A stretch of DNA of 64,000 nucleotides from Pedobacter sp. MC2016-14 (GCF_020991475.1 NZ_JAJMPA010000001.1:2943350-3007349); one strand, 5' to 3'. Positions 8,232 to 18,057 are shown, counted from the stretch's first letter. Numbers and translations: made by a program. Notes: a model not told the origin generated them from the letters alone.

Positions 8232-9593
8232 ATGCATCACCGTTTAAGACATTTATTGTCGCCGCTTTTCATCTGTTGCCTTGCGTTGTTAATCCTTAAC
8301 GACTTTTTGCTTAAAGCAACATTTCATAATATGCTTACCGGGAAACTTTCCGATTTCTGCGGATTGTTTATTTTTCCGATTTTCTGGTCAGCGGTCTTTC
8401 CTCGTCAAAAAATATGGGTCTTTGTCTTTACCGGACTACTATTTGTCTGGTGGAAAAGCGAATACGCGTCAGGATTTATTGAACAGGTAAATACCATCTT
8501 TAGCATTCAGCGGACTGTGGATGCAACCGATCTGATAGCCTTATCGATGTTACTGCTGGGCTGGTTCTATATAAAAACCAATCCGAAGGTAGTAATTGTT
8601 GTAAACTCTTTATTAACACGCTTAAGCGCTTTGTTTATCGGGGCTGTTGCTATTTTTTCATTCTGTGCCACTACTCAGCAAAGGTATATCCAATCATTTG
8701 ATCAGCCGCAGTATGTGCTGTTGTGCAGTACTGTATTACCAGATCCCAGCCTATATGAAGGGTTTGAATTTTACAAAAAAGATTCGTTGCTCGTTGTTGA
8801 AGTCAATCAAATGTTTATCGCAAAGCCAGTCATGGCTGATGATTATAATAAGAACCGCTCCGTTAAAGATCTTGATGAAGCTATCCGAGAGCAGATCTCA
8901 GACAGCACAAGCCTGATTCCCCCTGGCAAAGTGACAAATCTTGCCATCAATACGGCTTGGGGTACCGATGCTTTAAGGTTTAATGGCGGGCGTTTGGATG
9001 GCAGGTTCAGCAGAACAAAAAATAGTCAGCTAATTATAGAGGGATTTTACAAAATGGGACTGGAAGACTCCACCTGGACCACCAGGGACAGCAGTGGTAC
9101 AAAAGTATTGATACAAACATTTGTCAATGGAGAACGAACCAGCGTTAAGCAGTATAGCCGCGGCAAGCTTGTTTCTTCAGGTAGCGTCAATACGCGCGCT
9201 GATACGATCCGAATTAAATATATCCAGATTGGAATTCTTGTTTTGCTTGTAGCTGTTACCATTTTATTGTTAATTCGTAATTTCCGCAGTACATTTCCCG
9301 AACAGCTCAAGCTTAAACAGGTTTGGAAATGGTTGCTTTGCTTCATTTCGCCAATTTTTGTTTGGCTTATACATTTTGGCATCCGGATACTGCTCATGGA
9401 TTATAATCAGGATTTTTTTGTAACGCTGGCTACAATTGTTTTTATCTTCATGGTAACCTGCCCGCTGATGTCTATTGTTGTATTCTGGATCAATCTGAGA
9501 AAAGAGACAGATATCCTTTTGTATTGTCTGTTATTTGGATTGATATATAGTATCTGGACCAGCTGCGGCACACTTATCGCACTGCATAATTAG
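8232..9593 (+). CDS. Polytopic membrane protein of unknown function with a central exported domain
   Basis: 453 residues. Five hydrophobic segments lie in the first 150 residues, including the conserved-looking LTGKLSDFCGLFIFP between the first and second. A soluble region of about 180 residues follows (roughly 150-325), then four more hydrophobic segments to the end. The soluble part contains short repeated FVNGERTSVKQYSRGKLVSSG-like strands reminiscent of MORN-type repeats, but too few to assign. I do not recognise a transporter or enzyme family. It closes the three-gene envelope cluster and may anchor the two secreted products; this is inference from gene order only. Confidence 0.75.
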   Translation: MHHRLRHLLSPLFICCLALLILNDFLLKATFHNMLTGKLSDFCGLFIFPIFWSAVFPRQKIWVFVFTGLLFVWWKSEYASGFIEQVNTIFSIQRTVDATDLIALSMLLLGWFYIKTNPKVVIVVNSLLTRLSALFIGAVAIFSFCATTQQRYIQSFDQPQYVLLCSTVLPDPSLYEGFEFYKKDSLLVVEVNQMFIAKPVMADDYNKNRSVKDLDEAIREQISDSTSLIPPGKVTNLAINTAWGTDALRFNGGRLDGRFSRTKNSQLIIEGFYKMGLEDSTWTTRDSSGTKVLIQTFVNGERTSVKQYSRGKLVSSGSVNTRADTIRIKYIQIGILVLLVAVTILLLIRNFRSTFPEQLKLKQVWKWLLCFISPIFVWLIHFGIRILLMDYNQDFFVTLATIVFIFMVTCPLMSIVVFWINLRKETDILLYCLLFGLIYSIWTSCGTLIALHN

Positions 9594-9652
9594 CCTTTTT
9601 TATTACCAATTTAACACGGCACAGACATCTGAAACTTGGATTAATCCAGGAT

Positions 9653-11023
9653 CTAAATACTCAGTTTCTTTTCCGGATGAGCATCGGCGTAAGTCATAAT
9701 GAGGTTTAGGATATAATCATTAGAGGGGTAGGGCTGTATAACCGATTTTAAGCCCGGGAGGTCATTTACATCACTATAGTGCGAGATATACCCCATGCCG
9801 CAGAATTTCCCTTCCTGAACCCATAAACAGCTTTGTTCTTCACTATTTCGGCCTTCATCAATCAATGCAAAAGAAGGCAGCATTGATTTAAGATCTTTTA
9901 TGGCAAATTTAACACGAACGTTGTATGCGGCGGAAGATTCTTCGCCAATACAAGCACCACTACAGTGACCAGATTCGTGCCCTGTACAGGCCGATCTGTT
10001 TTTCTGAATGAAACACAACCGTTCACAAAGTTTATGATCTTTGATCAGTTTCCTTAATAAATTATGTCCGTCCAGGATGCTGTTAAAACTAAATAAAGGT
10101 GTAATGAATGGTTTGTGTTTCTCAATCCCAAGGCGCATATAACCTTTTTGATCGGCAAAAGAGAAAAGACAATATTTTTGCTCGGGGCGTTTCATGGCCC
10201 TGTTGTTTTCCGGCCAAAGGCGTTTAATTTCTGCTGCTTCCAGTATAAAGGCCATGAGTTCAGTACCGCAGATTTCAAAATCTACATGGTAAATGTTTTT
10301 CAGAAAATCTTGTCGTTGTCTGCTGGTATTGTTGCCGGTAAAATGAGAGCAAACCCTCTTCTTAAGGTTTTTGGCTTTTCCTACATAGATCACATCCCCT
10401 TTATGGTCTTTAAAATAGTAGACACCAGGGCTTTGAGGCAATCGTTCTATTGCAGATTTAGGAAGATTTGGGGGAAGGGCCTGTTCCTTTGAACCACGGT
10501 TTAAGGCTTGTGTAATGATACCGGTATCGTCTGCTGTCAAAAGCATGGTCAATAGAATGGCAGTTGCTGCCGCATCGCCGCCAGCCCTGTGCCTGTTGTT
10601 GATTTCGATGCCTAGTGAGGTACAGAGTTTACCCAGACTGTATGATAAATGACCTGGTAAAAGTTTACGGCTTAACCTTACGGTACATAATTTTTTGCAT
10701 TGTAATTCATAACCACATAAAGCCAGCTGGTGCCTGATAAAGGAAAAGTCGAAATTAACATTGTGTGCTACAAATATTTTGTCATATAAAAGATGGTATA
10801 TTTTTTCAGCTACATCGCTAAAAGCAGGTGCATCAGCAACCATCTCATTGTCAATACCTGTGAGCGCTTCGATGTGTTTTGGAATCCACTGGCCCGGGTT
10901 GATGAGTGTTTCAAAAGAGTCTGTTACTTCATTTCCATTATGGATCAGTATGGAAATTTCTGTAATCCCATTTCCAGCGGGATATCCACCGGTGGTTTCT
11001 ATATCTACAACAGCATACAACAT
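9653..11023 (-). CDS. DnaQ-like 3'-5' exonuclease fused to a UvrC/Cho-type GIY-YIG nuclease
   Basis: 456 residues with two nuclease domains. Residues 1-160 are a DEDDh exonuclease (Asp7 and Glu9 in VDIETTGG, Asp92 in NVNFDFSF, His145 and Asp150 in HRAGGD), as in the proofreading subunit of DNA polymerase III. Residues about 197-280 are a GIY-YIG domain (PGVYYFKDHKGD, VIYVGKAKNLKKR with Arg223), followed by a Cys-rich stretch (CERLC, ACTGHESGHCSGACIG) like that of UvrC N-termini and Cho. The fusion is found in several phyla and is thought to work in DNA repair. It is too short for polC and lacks UvrC's C-terminal half, so it is neither dnaQ nor uvrC. Confidence 0.9.
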   Translation of the reverse strand: MLYAVVDIETTGGYPAGNGITEISILIHNGNEVTDSFETLINPGQWIPKHIEALTGIDNEMVADAPAFSDVAEKIYHLLYDKIFVAHNVNFDFSFIRHQLALCGYELQCKKLCTVRLSRKLLPGHLSYSLGKLCTSLGIEINNRHRAGGDAAATAILLTMLLTADDTGIITQALNRGSKEQALPPNLPKSAIERLPQSPGVYYFKDHKGDVIYVGKAKNLKKRVCSHFTGNNTSRQRQDFLKNIYHVDFEICGTELMAFILEAAEIKRLWPENNRAMKRPEQKYCLFSFADQKGYMRLGIEKHKPFITPLFSFNSILDGHNLLRKLIKDHKLCERLCFIQKNRSACTGHESGHCSGACIGEESSAAYNVRVKFAIKDLKSMLPSFALIDEGRNSEEQSCLWVQEGKFCGMGYISHYSDVNDLPGLKSVIQPYPSNDYILNLIMTYADAHPEKKLSI

Positions 11024-11162
11024 TTTTGATCAGGATAGATGATTGCAAATATGCTAATTATTTTAGTATAATATTCATTTAAATTTAAATCCAGGTTTTT
11101 TAGCTACAACTTTATCTTGTATGGTTTGAATTTGGCATGTTAATGGCTTTGCAGAGGTTATA

Positions 11163-11531
11163 ATGAAGCCTAAAAAAATATTTGCTGTAGACGATGATAA
11201 CGACATTCTAGAGGTCATCAAAATAATTCTTGAAGACGAAGGTTATGAAGTGGACACATTAAATACAGGAGAGGGGGTGATGGACCGCATAGATGAAATT
11301 AAGCCAGATTTAATTTTACTGGATGTAATGCTGGGCGGAATGGACGGAAGGGACATTTGTAAGTCTATTAAAGGCCATTCAATTTTTAAAAATATCCCTG
11401 TGATCATGATTTCCGCAAGTCATAATTTACAAAGCTTGCTTCAGTTCCCGGGCTCACCTAATGATTTTTTACCTAAACCATTTGACATTGATAACCTGGT
11501 AAAAATGGTAGGGGTTCAATTGGCCGTCTGA
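11163..11531 (+). CDS. Lone receiver-domain response regulator
   Basis: 122 residues forming a single CheY-like receiver with a complete active site: Asp10-Asp12 acidic cluster in AVDDDND, phosphoacceptor Asp54 in LILLDVMLGG, Ser84 in IMISAS and Lys105 in LPKPF. There is no output domain and no kinase gene beside it, so its partner is unknown. It is divergent from the exonuclease/GIY-YIG gene, and a 170-base stretch separates it from the next small gene. Confidence 0.88.
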   Translation: MKPKKIFAVDDDNDILEVIKIILEDEGYEVDTLNTGEGVMDRIDEIKPDLILLDVMLGGMDGRDICKSIKGHSIFKNIPVIMISASHNLQSLLQFPGSPNDFLPKPFDIDNLVKMVGVQLAV

Positions 11532-11701
11532 GTACTACTGTACTAAATACTATATGATTTTACCAGCTGCCTACCGCAATAGTTCATAATAGTGGAATTA
11601 TAAATAAACTAGAATTAACAATTACATATTACAAAATTGAGGATTGCTAAACATTCGTCCGTTAGTTTTGTTGTATGGTTTAAAATAACCAGATATAAAT
11701 T

Positions 11702-11953
11702 ATGTTAAGCAATTATCTAAACTTTCAGTTTGATGTACAGGGTAAACCTATTAAAGGTTTCTGTATGCGGATCCATGATGATTTCCATGAAACTTATGCA
11801 GTGATGGTAGATGGCTATCATTCTTTTTGCGTATGGATAGACAATACGGCAACCTGGCGTTCATCTAAGCATGTCGCTATTGAATCCGGAGTGTTGGACA
11901 GGATTATAGGCCATTTGGCCACACATACCAGCGAACTTTCGCCGGGAGTGTAA
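11702..11953 (+). CDS. Small protein of unknown function
   Basis: 83 residues, not recognised. It has no signal peptide or membrane segment. The strands FQFDVQGKPIKGFCMRIHDD and ETYAVMVDGYHSFCVWIDN alternate with a C-terminal helix, suggesting a compact beta-rich cytoplasmic fold. The same-strand position after the lone receiver is suggestive but the 170-base gap argues against a shared transcript. It converges with the SpmAB gene 9 bases away. Confidence 0.6.
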   Translation: MLSNYLNFQFDVQGKPIKGFCMRIHDDFHETYAVMVDGYHSFCVWIDNTATWRSSKHVAIESGVLDRIIGHLATHTSELSPGV

Positions 11954-11962
11954 ACTATAACT

Positions 11963-13234
11963 CTAGCCGAAGAATAAATAGCACAAGCCTATGGCAGTGC
12001 AAACGCCTACAAGATCTGCCAGGAGCATAGCGCCTACGGCATATCTTGTATTTTTGATATTTACCGCTCCGAAATACACGGCTATAACATAAAAAGTAGT
12101 ATCTGATGATCCCTGCAGAATACTAGACAAACGTCCTGCAAACGAATCCGGACCATGTACAGTCATCGTATCTATCATCATCCCCCTTGCACCTCCGCCA
12201 CTTAATGGCTTAATCAATGCGGTTGGTATTCCATCTATAAATCTGGTGTCGGCACCCAGAAAAGCGCAAACACTTTTCATCCCGTTAATCACAAGATCAA
12301 ATGTGCCACTCGTTCTAAGTAAACTGATGGCAACAAGCATCCCAACCAAATAAGGGATGATCCGAACGGCAGTATCAAATCCACCTTTAGCACCTTCAAT
12401 AAAAGCATCGAATATATTTACGTTTTTGTAAAGTCCGCCAAGTACAATCAAAAGAAAGATGAGCAGTAAAATACCGTTGCTCAATATTCCGGAAAAGGAC
12501 TGAAGACCAGTACTGCTTAGACTGGTAAGGTATAAAACCATTGCTGCAATAACTGCGGATAAGCCTAGTATCCAGGATAAGATAACAGGCTGAAGAATGT
12601 TGATCCTCTGTTTAAAAGATACAATGAGCATAGCCGCAACGGTGGCTACGAAGGTGGCAATCATACATGGGATAAATATCTCGGTTGGGTTGGCCGAGTT
12701 TAATGACGCACGTACTGCTATAATGCTCACTGGAATTAGGGTCAGTCCTGAGGCATGGAGGCATAGAAACATAATCTGCGCATTGGAGGCCGTATCCTTA
12801 TTGGGATTTAGTTCCTGAAGACTTTCCATTGCTTTTAAGCCGAATGGTGTAGCCGCATTGTCTAAACCCAAAAGATTAGCAGAAAAATTCATGACCATAT
12901 GTCCCGTTGCAGGATGTCCTTTTGGAACCTCCGGAAACAACTTAGAAAAAAACGGGCCGATAATTTTTGACAGCATACGAATGCCACCAGCTTTTTCTGC
13001 AATACTCATAAAGCCCATAAACAAAGCCATGATCCCAACAAGCTTTAAACAAATGTTTACTGCTGTCCAGCAAGTTTCGATTACGCCGTCAACTTTTAAG
13101 GGGTTACCTTCATCTCCGGATTTTCCAACAACCATCCAGTTAAAAATATCAGACTGTCCAAAAAAGAAGCATTTAATTGCCGCAACTAGTATTGCAACGA
13201 TAATAAATGCAGACCAGATTCTGCTTAATGCCAT
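11963..13234 (-). CDS. Fused SpmA-SpmB nucleoside-recognition membrane protein
   Basis: 423 residues with about ten membrane segments. The first half matches SpmA (GIMALFMGFMSIAEKAGG, then NLLGLDNAATPFGLKAME) and the second half SpmB (PYLVGMLVAISLLR, LIKPLSGGGARGMM, LQGSSDTTFYVIAVYFGAV). In spore formers these are two proteins required for spore-core dehydration, of the Gate/nucleoside-recognition family. Many non-sporulating Bacteroidota carry the fusion, where its substrate is not known. It starts 25 bases after the S9 peptidase stop on the same strand, so the two are probably one transcript. Confidence 0.88.
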   Translation of the reverse strand: MALSRIWSAFIIVAILVAAIKCFFFGQSDIFNWMVVGKSGDEGNPLKVDGVIETCWTAVNICLKLVGIMALFMGFMSIAEKAGGIRMLSKIIGPFFSKLFPEVPKGHPATGHMVMNFSANLLGLDNAATPFGLKAMESLQELNPNKDTASNAQIMFLCLHASGLTLIPVSIIAVRASLNSANPTEIFIPCMIATFVATVAAMLIVSFKQRINILQPVILSWILGLSAVIAAMVLYLTSLSSTGLQSFSGILSNGILLLIFLLIVLGGLYKNVNIFDAFIEGAKGGFDTAVRIIPYLVGMLVAISLLRTSGTFDLVINGMKSVCAFLGADTRFIDGIPTALIKPLSGGGARGMMIDTMTVHGPDSFAGRLSSILQGSSDTTFYVIAVYFGAVNIKNTRYAVGAMLLADLVGVCTAIGLCYLFFG

Positions 13235-13259
13235 TAGTTTATTTGTTTAGGCCTGTAAT

Positions 13260-16046
13260 TTAAGGTTTATCATCCGTAAGCTCAAATCCCCAGCTTTTTC
13301 CTTTTTCTGTGGAAGGGATCCCGCCCGTCATCCAAACTGGGGCTTTTGCACCTTTTAAATAATAATCAAAAAATTGTTGCTCCCTGATTTGAATGTCTTT
13401 TCTATTTTGACGTTGCATCAGGTTATGAGCTTCATTATTGTAGTTTAACAGCCATGACGGTTTACCTAATCTTTTTAATCCTGTAAACATCTCAATCCCC
13501 TGATACCATGGTACGGCACCATCTGCATCATTAGACATGATTACTACTGGTGTGTTGACTTTAGGTAAAGAAAATAATGGTGAGTTCTCAATATATAATT
13601 CAGGTTTTTCCCAAAGTGTGGCACCTATGCGACTTTGGGTTTTCTCGTATTGGAACTGTCTGTTCATTCCACTATCCCAACGAATACCACCGTAGGCAGA
13701 AGTCATGTTTGCTACCGGTGCACCCGCCCATGCTGCAGCATACATATTTGTTCTGGTAATGAGGTGGGCAACCTGATAACCTCCCCAGCTTTGTCCCTGT
13801 ATGCCTATTTTTGATCCCTCAACCCAACTGTTCTTTTTTAAGCTTTCAACGCCGGAATTGATGAATTCTTCAGCAGATTTGCCAGGATAACCAATTTCGT
13901 AACTGATATCCGGAGCAAATACCAGATAGCCATTACTTACAAAAAAAGAAATGTTAAGTCTGGATGGGGTGGGTGCGGGAGCAATATAATCATACAAACC
14001 CGAACTTAGTTTCTCGTAGAAATAAACGATCATCGGGTATTTTTTTGTAGGATCGAAATCTTCTGGCTTGTACAAAATGCCTTCTGCAGCAAGTCCTTTA
14101 GGAGTCGTCCATTTTACAAGTTCTGCTGTTCCCCAATTGTAGTTCTGTTGCTGAAGATTGGTATTGCTTAGCTTAACTTCTGTTTTTAAATCTGCAGAAG
14201 TAAAAATATTTGGTGAACTCGTATAATTACTTTTATCGTATAAGTAGCGATTTGCATTTTTAGCTTTTACAAGTTCAGAGTAATGGAATGGCCCCATTAC
14301 AATGCGTTCTGGATTTTTGTTGTCGGATATATTTTTACGATAAAAGCCATTTTCTTTGCTTGCACGATTGAAAGCAGTAAGCCAGATGGCTTCTTTTTTT
14401 GTAATGAACCTTTCTTCCGGATCTACAATTTGGTAGCGAAAAGTTAAACCATTTTGTCTGCCAAATCCATTAGTGATGTTTTTTGCAGCGGTTTTGCCAT
14501 CGGGCGAAAAAGACCAGATGTCATATTTATCATAGATCAAAACCGATTTGTCCTCTTCTGTCCATCCAGCAATACCATAGGGTCTGGCTTCTGCAGGTAC
14601 ATCGTTTTCTTCATCATTGAACTTGACATTTATACCATCATTGAGCTGCGTAGTTTTGCCTGAGGAAATGGCATAGGTATAGATGCCCTGGTTTTTACCA
14701 TCTGTATAGATGATGTAGTTGCCCCCGGGAGAGGCCACTGCGCCCTTTACCCGAGAAAGGATTTTTTTCTTTGTCCCGTTTTTGAGGTCAGACAGGTAAT
14801 AATCACGGAAGGATTCTCCGGTCCACTGACTTTCTAACCTGTAGCCAGCATCTGTAGAGGCCAGCACATAACTGGCAAGACCTTCATTGACGATACTGGC
14901 ATCGGGAATCTTTAAATCCGTTAAGGGTATAATTTTAGGATCGCTGCTGTAAATGTTGATCACCGAAAGGAAGCTTCTTTTTAAATCCTTTTCCAGATTT
15001 TTCAATTGCATGGGTTGCAGGTAGTCATCCTTATAACCCCATATGTCTAGTTTAGCATGTTCAAAATCTACCAGGGTGGTATCTTTTGCAATTTTTATAG
15101 GGGCGATACCGAAAAAAAGCTTTTCCCCATCTTTGCTGAAACTTAGCAATCCATCTCCGCTAACCGCCCATTTGGCCGGCATACCGGTGATTTCCCGATC
15201 TACCAATACTTGTGCGGTATCTAAACTAGGTGAGTTATAATAGATGCTATAATCTTTAATTTCTGCTTTTTCGGGACTGCTTTCGCCAAGAAAGGCCAGG
15301 TGTTCACTGTCTTCGTCAAAAATGAATCCTTTGAAATTTCCTTTGTTTTTAACCAAAGTCTTTAAGGTTCCCTTTTCTGTATTATAAAGGAAAACACCCT
15401 GGACAGCTGCTTTATCTTTTTTGCTGCCTGTGCAGGCCAGTACAAGCAACTTGCCATCTTTACTGAACTGATAGTCGTTTACATAATTAAAAGTACGCTG
15501 GCTTCCGGTTAAAAAGTTACGGACAATTAAGTCTGTCCCCTCTGTTTTAGTTGGAGCCTCCGTACCTTTATTTTTTTTAGTAGAATCCTGTTGTGGCTCT
15601 GGTTGGTAAGCCAGGTGGCTGGAGCCATTTTCGGAAATTTTGAAAGATTTAACTTTTGCAATTTTTAGCACGGTTGAATTCAGCAGGTTTGCGATACCAA
15701 GTGTGTCTTTATGCAGTTCTTCTGGTTTTTTCTTTTTAATTTTTGCCGTACGAACCTCTTGAAAAGTAGGTTTGATGAGAAAGGCCGCAAATTTACTGTC
15801 GGCAGTGAACTGTACATTGCTGGCCCTTGGTACATTAAACGCAGCGTTATTAACTACGTTTTTAAAATACAGGATACCGTCGCCTTCTTGTTTAACGATG
15901 GTAAAGGCCGTCCATTGCCCGTTATCTGACAGTTTTTTTAGTCCTGTATTTTCCCAGGAATCGTAAACAGTATGGTTGAGTGGTTTTTTTTGTGCGAAAG
16001 CTAATTCTGTAATGAAAAGAAATAATAATACTAGTTTTCCCTGCAT
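13260..16046 (-). CDS. Secreted S9-family serine peptidase (prolyl oligopeptidase/acylaminoacyl type)
   Basis: 928 residues. A signal peptide (MQGKLVLLFLFITELAFAQ) sends it to the periplasm. The N-terminal 640 residues form a propeller-like region with repeated LSDNGQW, FSKDGKLL and FSPDGKTA motifs. The C-terminal alpha/beta hydrolase carries the triad Ser753 (GQSWGGYQ), Asp842 (NDADGAVP) and His874 (NNEAHNLM). The architecture fits large Bacteroidota S9 peptidases that trim oligopeptides entering the periplasm. It leads a unit with the SpmAB gene. A good promoter lies upstream (16078-16108). Confidence 0.9.
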   Translation of the reverse strand: MQGKLVLLFLFITELAFAQKKPLNHTVYDSWENTGLKKLSDNGQWTAFTIVKQEGDGILYFKNVVNNAAFNVPRASNVQFTADSKFAAFLIKPTFQEVRTAKIKKKKPEELHKDTLGIANLLNSTVLKIAKVKSFKISENGSSHLAYQPEPQQDSTKKNKGTEAPTKTEGTDLIVRNFLTGSQRTFNYVNDYQFSKDGKLLVLACTGSKKDKAAVQGVFLYNTEKGTLKTLVKNKGNFKGFIFDEDSEHLAFLGESSPEKAEIKDYSIYYNSPSLDTAQVLVDREITGMPAKWAVSGDGLLSFSKDGEKLFFGIAPIKIAKDTTLVDFEHAKLDIWGYKDDYLQPMQLKNLEKDLKRSFLSVINIYSSDPKIIPLTDLKIPDASIVNEGLASYVLASTDAGYRLESQWTGESFRDYYLSDLKNGTKKKILSRVKGAVASPGGNYIIYTDGKNQGIYTYAISSGKTTQLNDGINVKFNDEENDVPAEARPYGIAGWTEEDKSVLIYDKYDIWSFSPDGKTAAKNITNGFGRQNGLTFRYQIVDPEERFITKKEAIWLTAFNRASKENGFYRKNISDNKNPERIVMGPFHYSELVKAKNANRYLYDKSNYTSSPNIFTSADLKTEVKLSNTNLQQQNYNWGTAELVKWTTPKGLAAEGILYKPEDFDPTKKYPMIVYFYEKLSSGLYDYIAPAPTPSRLNISFFVSNGYLVFAPDISYEIGYPGKSAEEFINSGVESLKKNSWVEGSKIGIQGQSWGGYQVAHLITRTNMYAAAWAGAPVANMTSAYGGIRWDSGMNRQFQYEKTQSRIGATLWEKPELYIENSPLFSLPKVNTPVVIMSNDADGAVPWYQGIEMFTGLKRLGKPSWLLNYNNEAHNLMQRQNRKDIQIREQQFFDYYLKGAKAPVWMTGGIPSTEKGKSWGFELTDDKP

Positions 16047-16077
16047 GTTTGTGGCTGATTTATATGATCAAAAGATT

Positions 16078-16108
16078 CAAACCTAAAAATTGTAAATTTT
16101 TAGCACAA
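16078..16108 (-). promoter_or_regulatory. Promoter of the S9 peptidase-SpmAB unit
   Basis: On the minus strand TTG (16106-16108), 20 bases, then TAGGTTTG (16078-16085), matching TAnnTTTG. The start would be near 16071, about 25 bases before the ATG. Confidence 0.55.
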
Positions 16109-16160
16109 TTGGGGATTGTTTAGCGTTTTTATTACAAATTGTTTAAAAGGAAAGGTTATT

Positions 16161-16199
16161 AAACAGAAAAAGCACCTTCATGAGGTGCTTTTTCTGTTT
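16161..16199 (-). terminator. Terminator after yidC
   Basis: A perfect inverted repeat with 17-base arms (16161-16177 and 16183-16199) around TCATG, with A/T runs on both flanks. It lies 18 bases after the yidC stop codon and ends the pyrG-yidC transcript; the U-run inside the arms would also allow it to work on the other strand. Confidence 0.85.
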
Positions 16200-16216
16200 A
16201 ATCGATTGATGTAGGA

Positions 16217-18037
16217 TTATTTATTTTTTTTATCCTGGATCTTGTTCACTTCTTGCTGACGCATATAGTCATCCAAACGAGCCTGGAACTTTGATTTTTT
16301 CTTCGTTTCTTCAGGTCTTTTTTTGTTCTCTTTTAAGGTAGCATGTATTTTTTCGTCATTGACCATGCTTTTAATTAAGAACTGCTGACCGAATGTGAGC
16401 ATGTTGGCTAAGAAATAATAGTAGTTTAAGCCTGAAGGATAATCGTTCAGTACACCCAAAAATACAATTGGCATGATGTAACCAATATATTTCATCTGAC
16501 CGGTTGCACCAGATACCTGGTTATTAAAATAGGTATAGATTAGGGTTGAAACCGTCATTAGGATACACATTAAACTTAAGTGATCTCCAAGGAATGGAAT
16601 ATGTACACCAAATTTAATGAAATCATCATACGTAGAAAGATCATGCATCCACAGGAAGCTTTGTCCCCTTAATTCGAAAAGGTTAGGGAAAAAGAAGAAG
16701 AAGGCCATAACAATTGGCAACTGCAGTAACATGGGTAAACAACCACCCAATGGGTTTACACCTACTTGTTTATAAAGTTTTAAATACTCCTGTTGTAGTA
16801 ATGTTGGGTTGCTTTCTCCTACTTTAGCTTTAATCTCGTCCATTTCTGGTTTAAGAATCCGCATTTTAGCCATAGAGATGTATGACTTGTAAGTTAAGGG
16901 CGATAACACCAGTTTTAACAGGATGGTTAAAACCAGGATAATTAAGCCATAGTTCCAACCAAAACCTTCAAGGAAGTTGAACACCGGCAATACCACAAAC
17001 CTGTTGATGTATTTTAATGGCCAGTAGCCCATTTCAACCAATTTCTCTATTTCATGTCCCTGTTCTTTTAATTCAGCGAACTTGTTGGTGCCGAAATAGA
17101 AGCTCATGCTATAGTTTTGTGCTGCCAGTTGATTGAAAGGTAAATTCATACGGGCAGAATACCATTTCACTACACCAGGATCTGTAAGGGTTTTAACCGA
17201 AAGATCTCCGGATTCAAAAGGAACTGAAGGTACCAGTACGCCTGAGAAAAAGTGTTGCTTAAAGGCAAACCATTCTACTTTACCTTTTGTAAGTGCTACA
17301 TCTTCATCCTTAGCAAAATTTAAATGGTCAGGGTTTTCATCTGCATACTTATAATAAGGTGCAGAGTAATGTTGTTCATTGGTTAATGATTTTTCCTGCT
17401 CTTTTAAAATACCCTGCCAATTTAATACAATTGAATTGCCTTGTACTACCTGGTTTAAGCCGATAAGGTTAGCATTAAAAACTAGATTGTTACTGTTGGC
17501 TTTCAAGCTGTAAATGAAATCTATAAATTTACCAGCGCCATAAGTAGCACGCATCGTTAAAGCAGAATCACTGATTAAAGGCGTAAAAAACAAGTCGTCT
17601 GTCTTTACTGTTTTACCGTTCACATTCAATTCCAATCCAAACTTGGTTTGGTCGCCATCAAATAAAACAACTGGCTTTCCGTGGTACGATTCCTGTCCTT
17701 TGATTTGTACAGAAGCTATTTTACCACCTTTATTTGTAAAGGTTACTTTAAGTTTTTCATTTTCCAGTACATTAGTGCTGGCAGTACCTGTTAAATTAGC
17801 TCCAAAAGGACCTGTTAGGGTTGCAGAATCCAGTGCGGGAGCAGCATTGATTAAAGCAGTAGTTGTATCCTTGGCTTTCTCTTCTGTTGCCGGATTTACG
17901 CCGGCTCTTTTTAAAGAATCTATCCGCTGTATTTCGCGCTCTTTCTTCATTTCGGCCTCTGATGGCTTATTAAAGTAGAAAAAGCCAGCAAGAACGATCA
18001 TGATCAGGAATAATCCTGTAAACGTATTTCTATCCAT
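16217..18037 (-). CDS. yidC: Membrane protein insertase YidC
   Basis: 606 residues, the full Gram-negative form. An N-terminal membrane anchor (FTGLFLIMIVLAGFFYF) precedes a periplasmic domain of about 320 residues. The conserved C-terminal insertase core follows (GWNYGLIILVLTILLKLVLSPL, then PLGGCLPMLLQLPIVMAFFFFF), ending in a lysine-rich cytoplasmic tail. It inserts inner-membrane proteins alone or with SecYEG. It begins 20 bases after the pyrG stop, so the two are an operon. Confidence 0.97.
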   Translation of the reverse strand: MDRNTFTGLFLIMIVLAGFFYFNKPSEAEMKKEREIQRIDSLKRAGVNPATEEKAKDTTTALINAAPALDSATLTGPFGANLTGTASTNVLENEKLKVTFTNKGGKIASVQIKGQESYHGKPVVLFDGDQTKFGLELNVNGKTVKTDDLFFTPLISDSALTMRATYGAGKFIDFIYSLKANSNNLVFNANLIGLNQVVQGNSIVLNWQGILKEQEKSLTNEQHYSAPYYKYADENPDHLNFAKDEDVALTKGKVEWFAFKQHFFSGVLVPSVPFESGDLSVKTLTDPGVVKWYSARMNLPFNQLAAQNYSMSFYFGTNKFAELKEQGHEIEKLVEMGYWPLKYINRFVVLPVFNFLEGFGWNYGLIILVLTILLKLVLSPLTYKSYISMAKMRILKPEMDEIKAKVGESNPTLLQQEYLKLYKQVGVNPLGGCLPMLLQLPIVMAFFFFFPNLFELRGQSFLWMHDLSTYDDFIKFGVHIPFLGDHLSLMCILMTVSTLIYTYFNNQVSGATGQMKYIGYIMPIVFLGVLNDYPSGLNYYYFLANMLTFGQQFLIKSMVNDEKIHATLKENKKRPEETKKKSKFQARLDDYMRQQEVNKIQDKKNK

Positions 18038-18057
18038 TATTGTCGTTTAAACGCGTA

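Noticed and set aside
9653..11023. Annotation as dnaQ or uvrC
   Set aside because: It has only part of each: the exonuclease domain without polymerase-binding context and the GIY-YIG half without UvrC's C-terminal nuclease and HhH domains.
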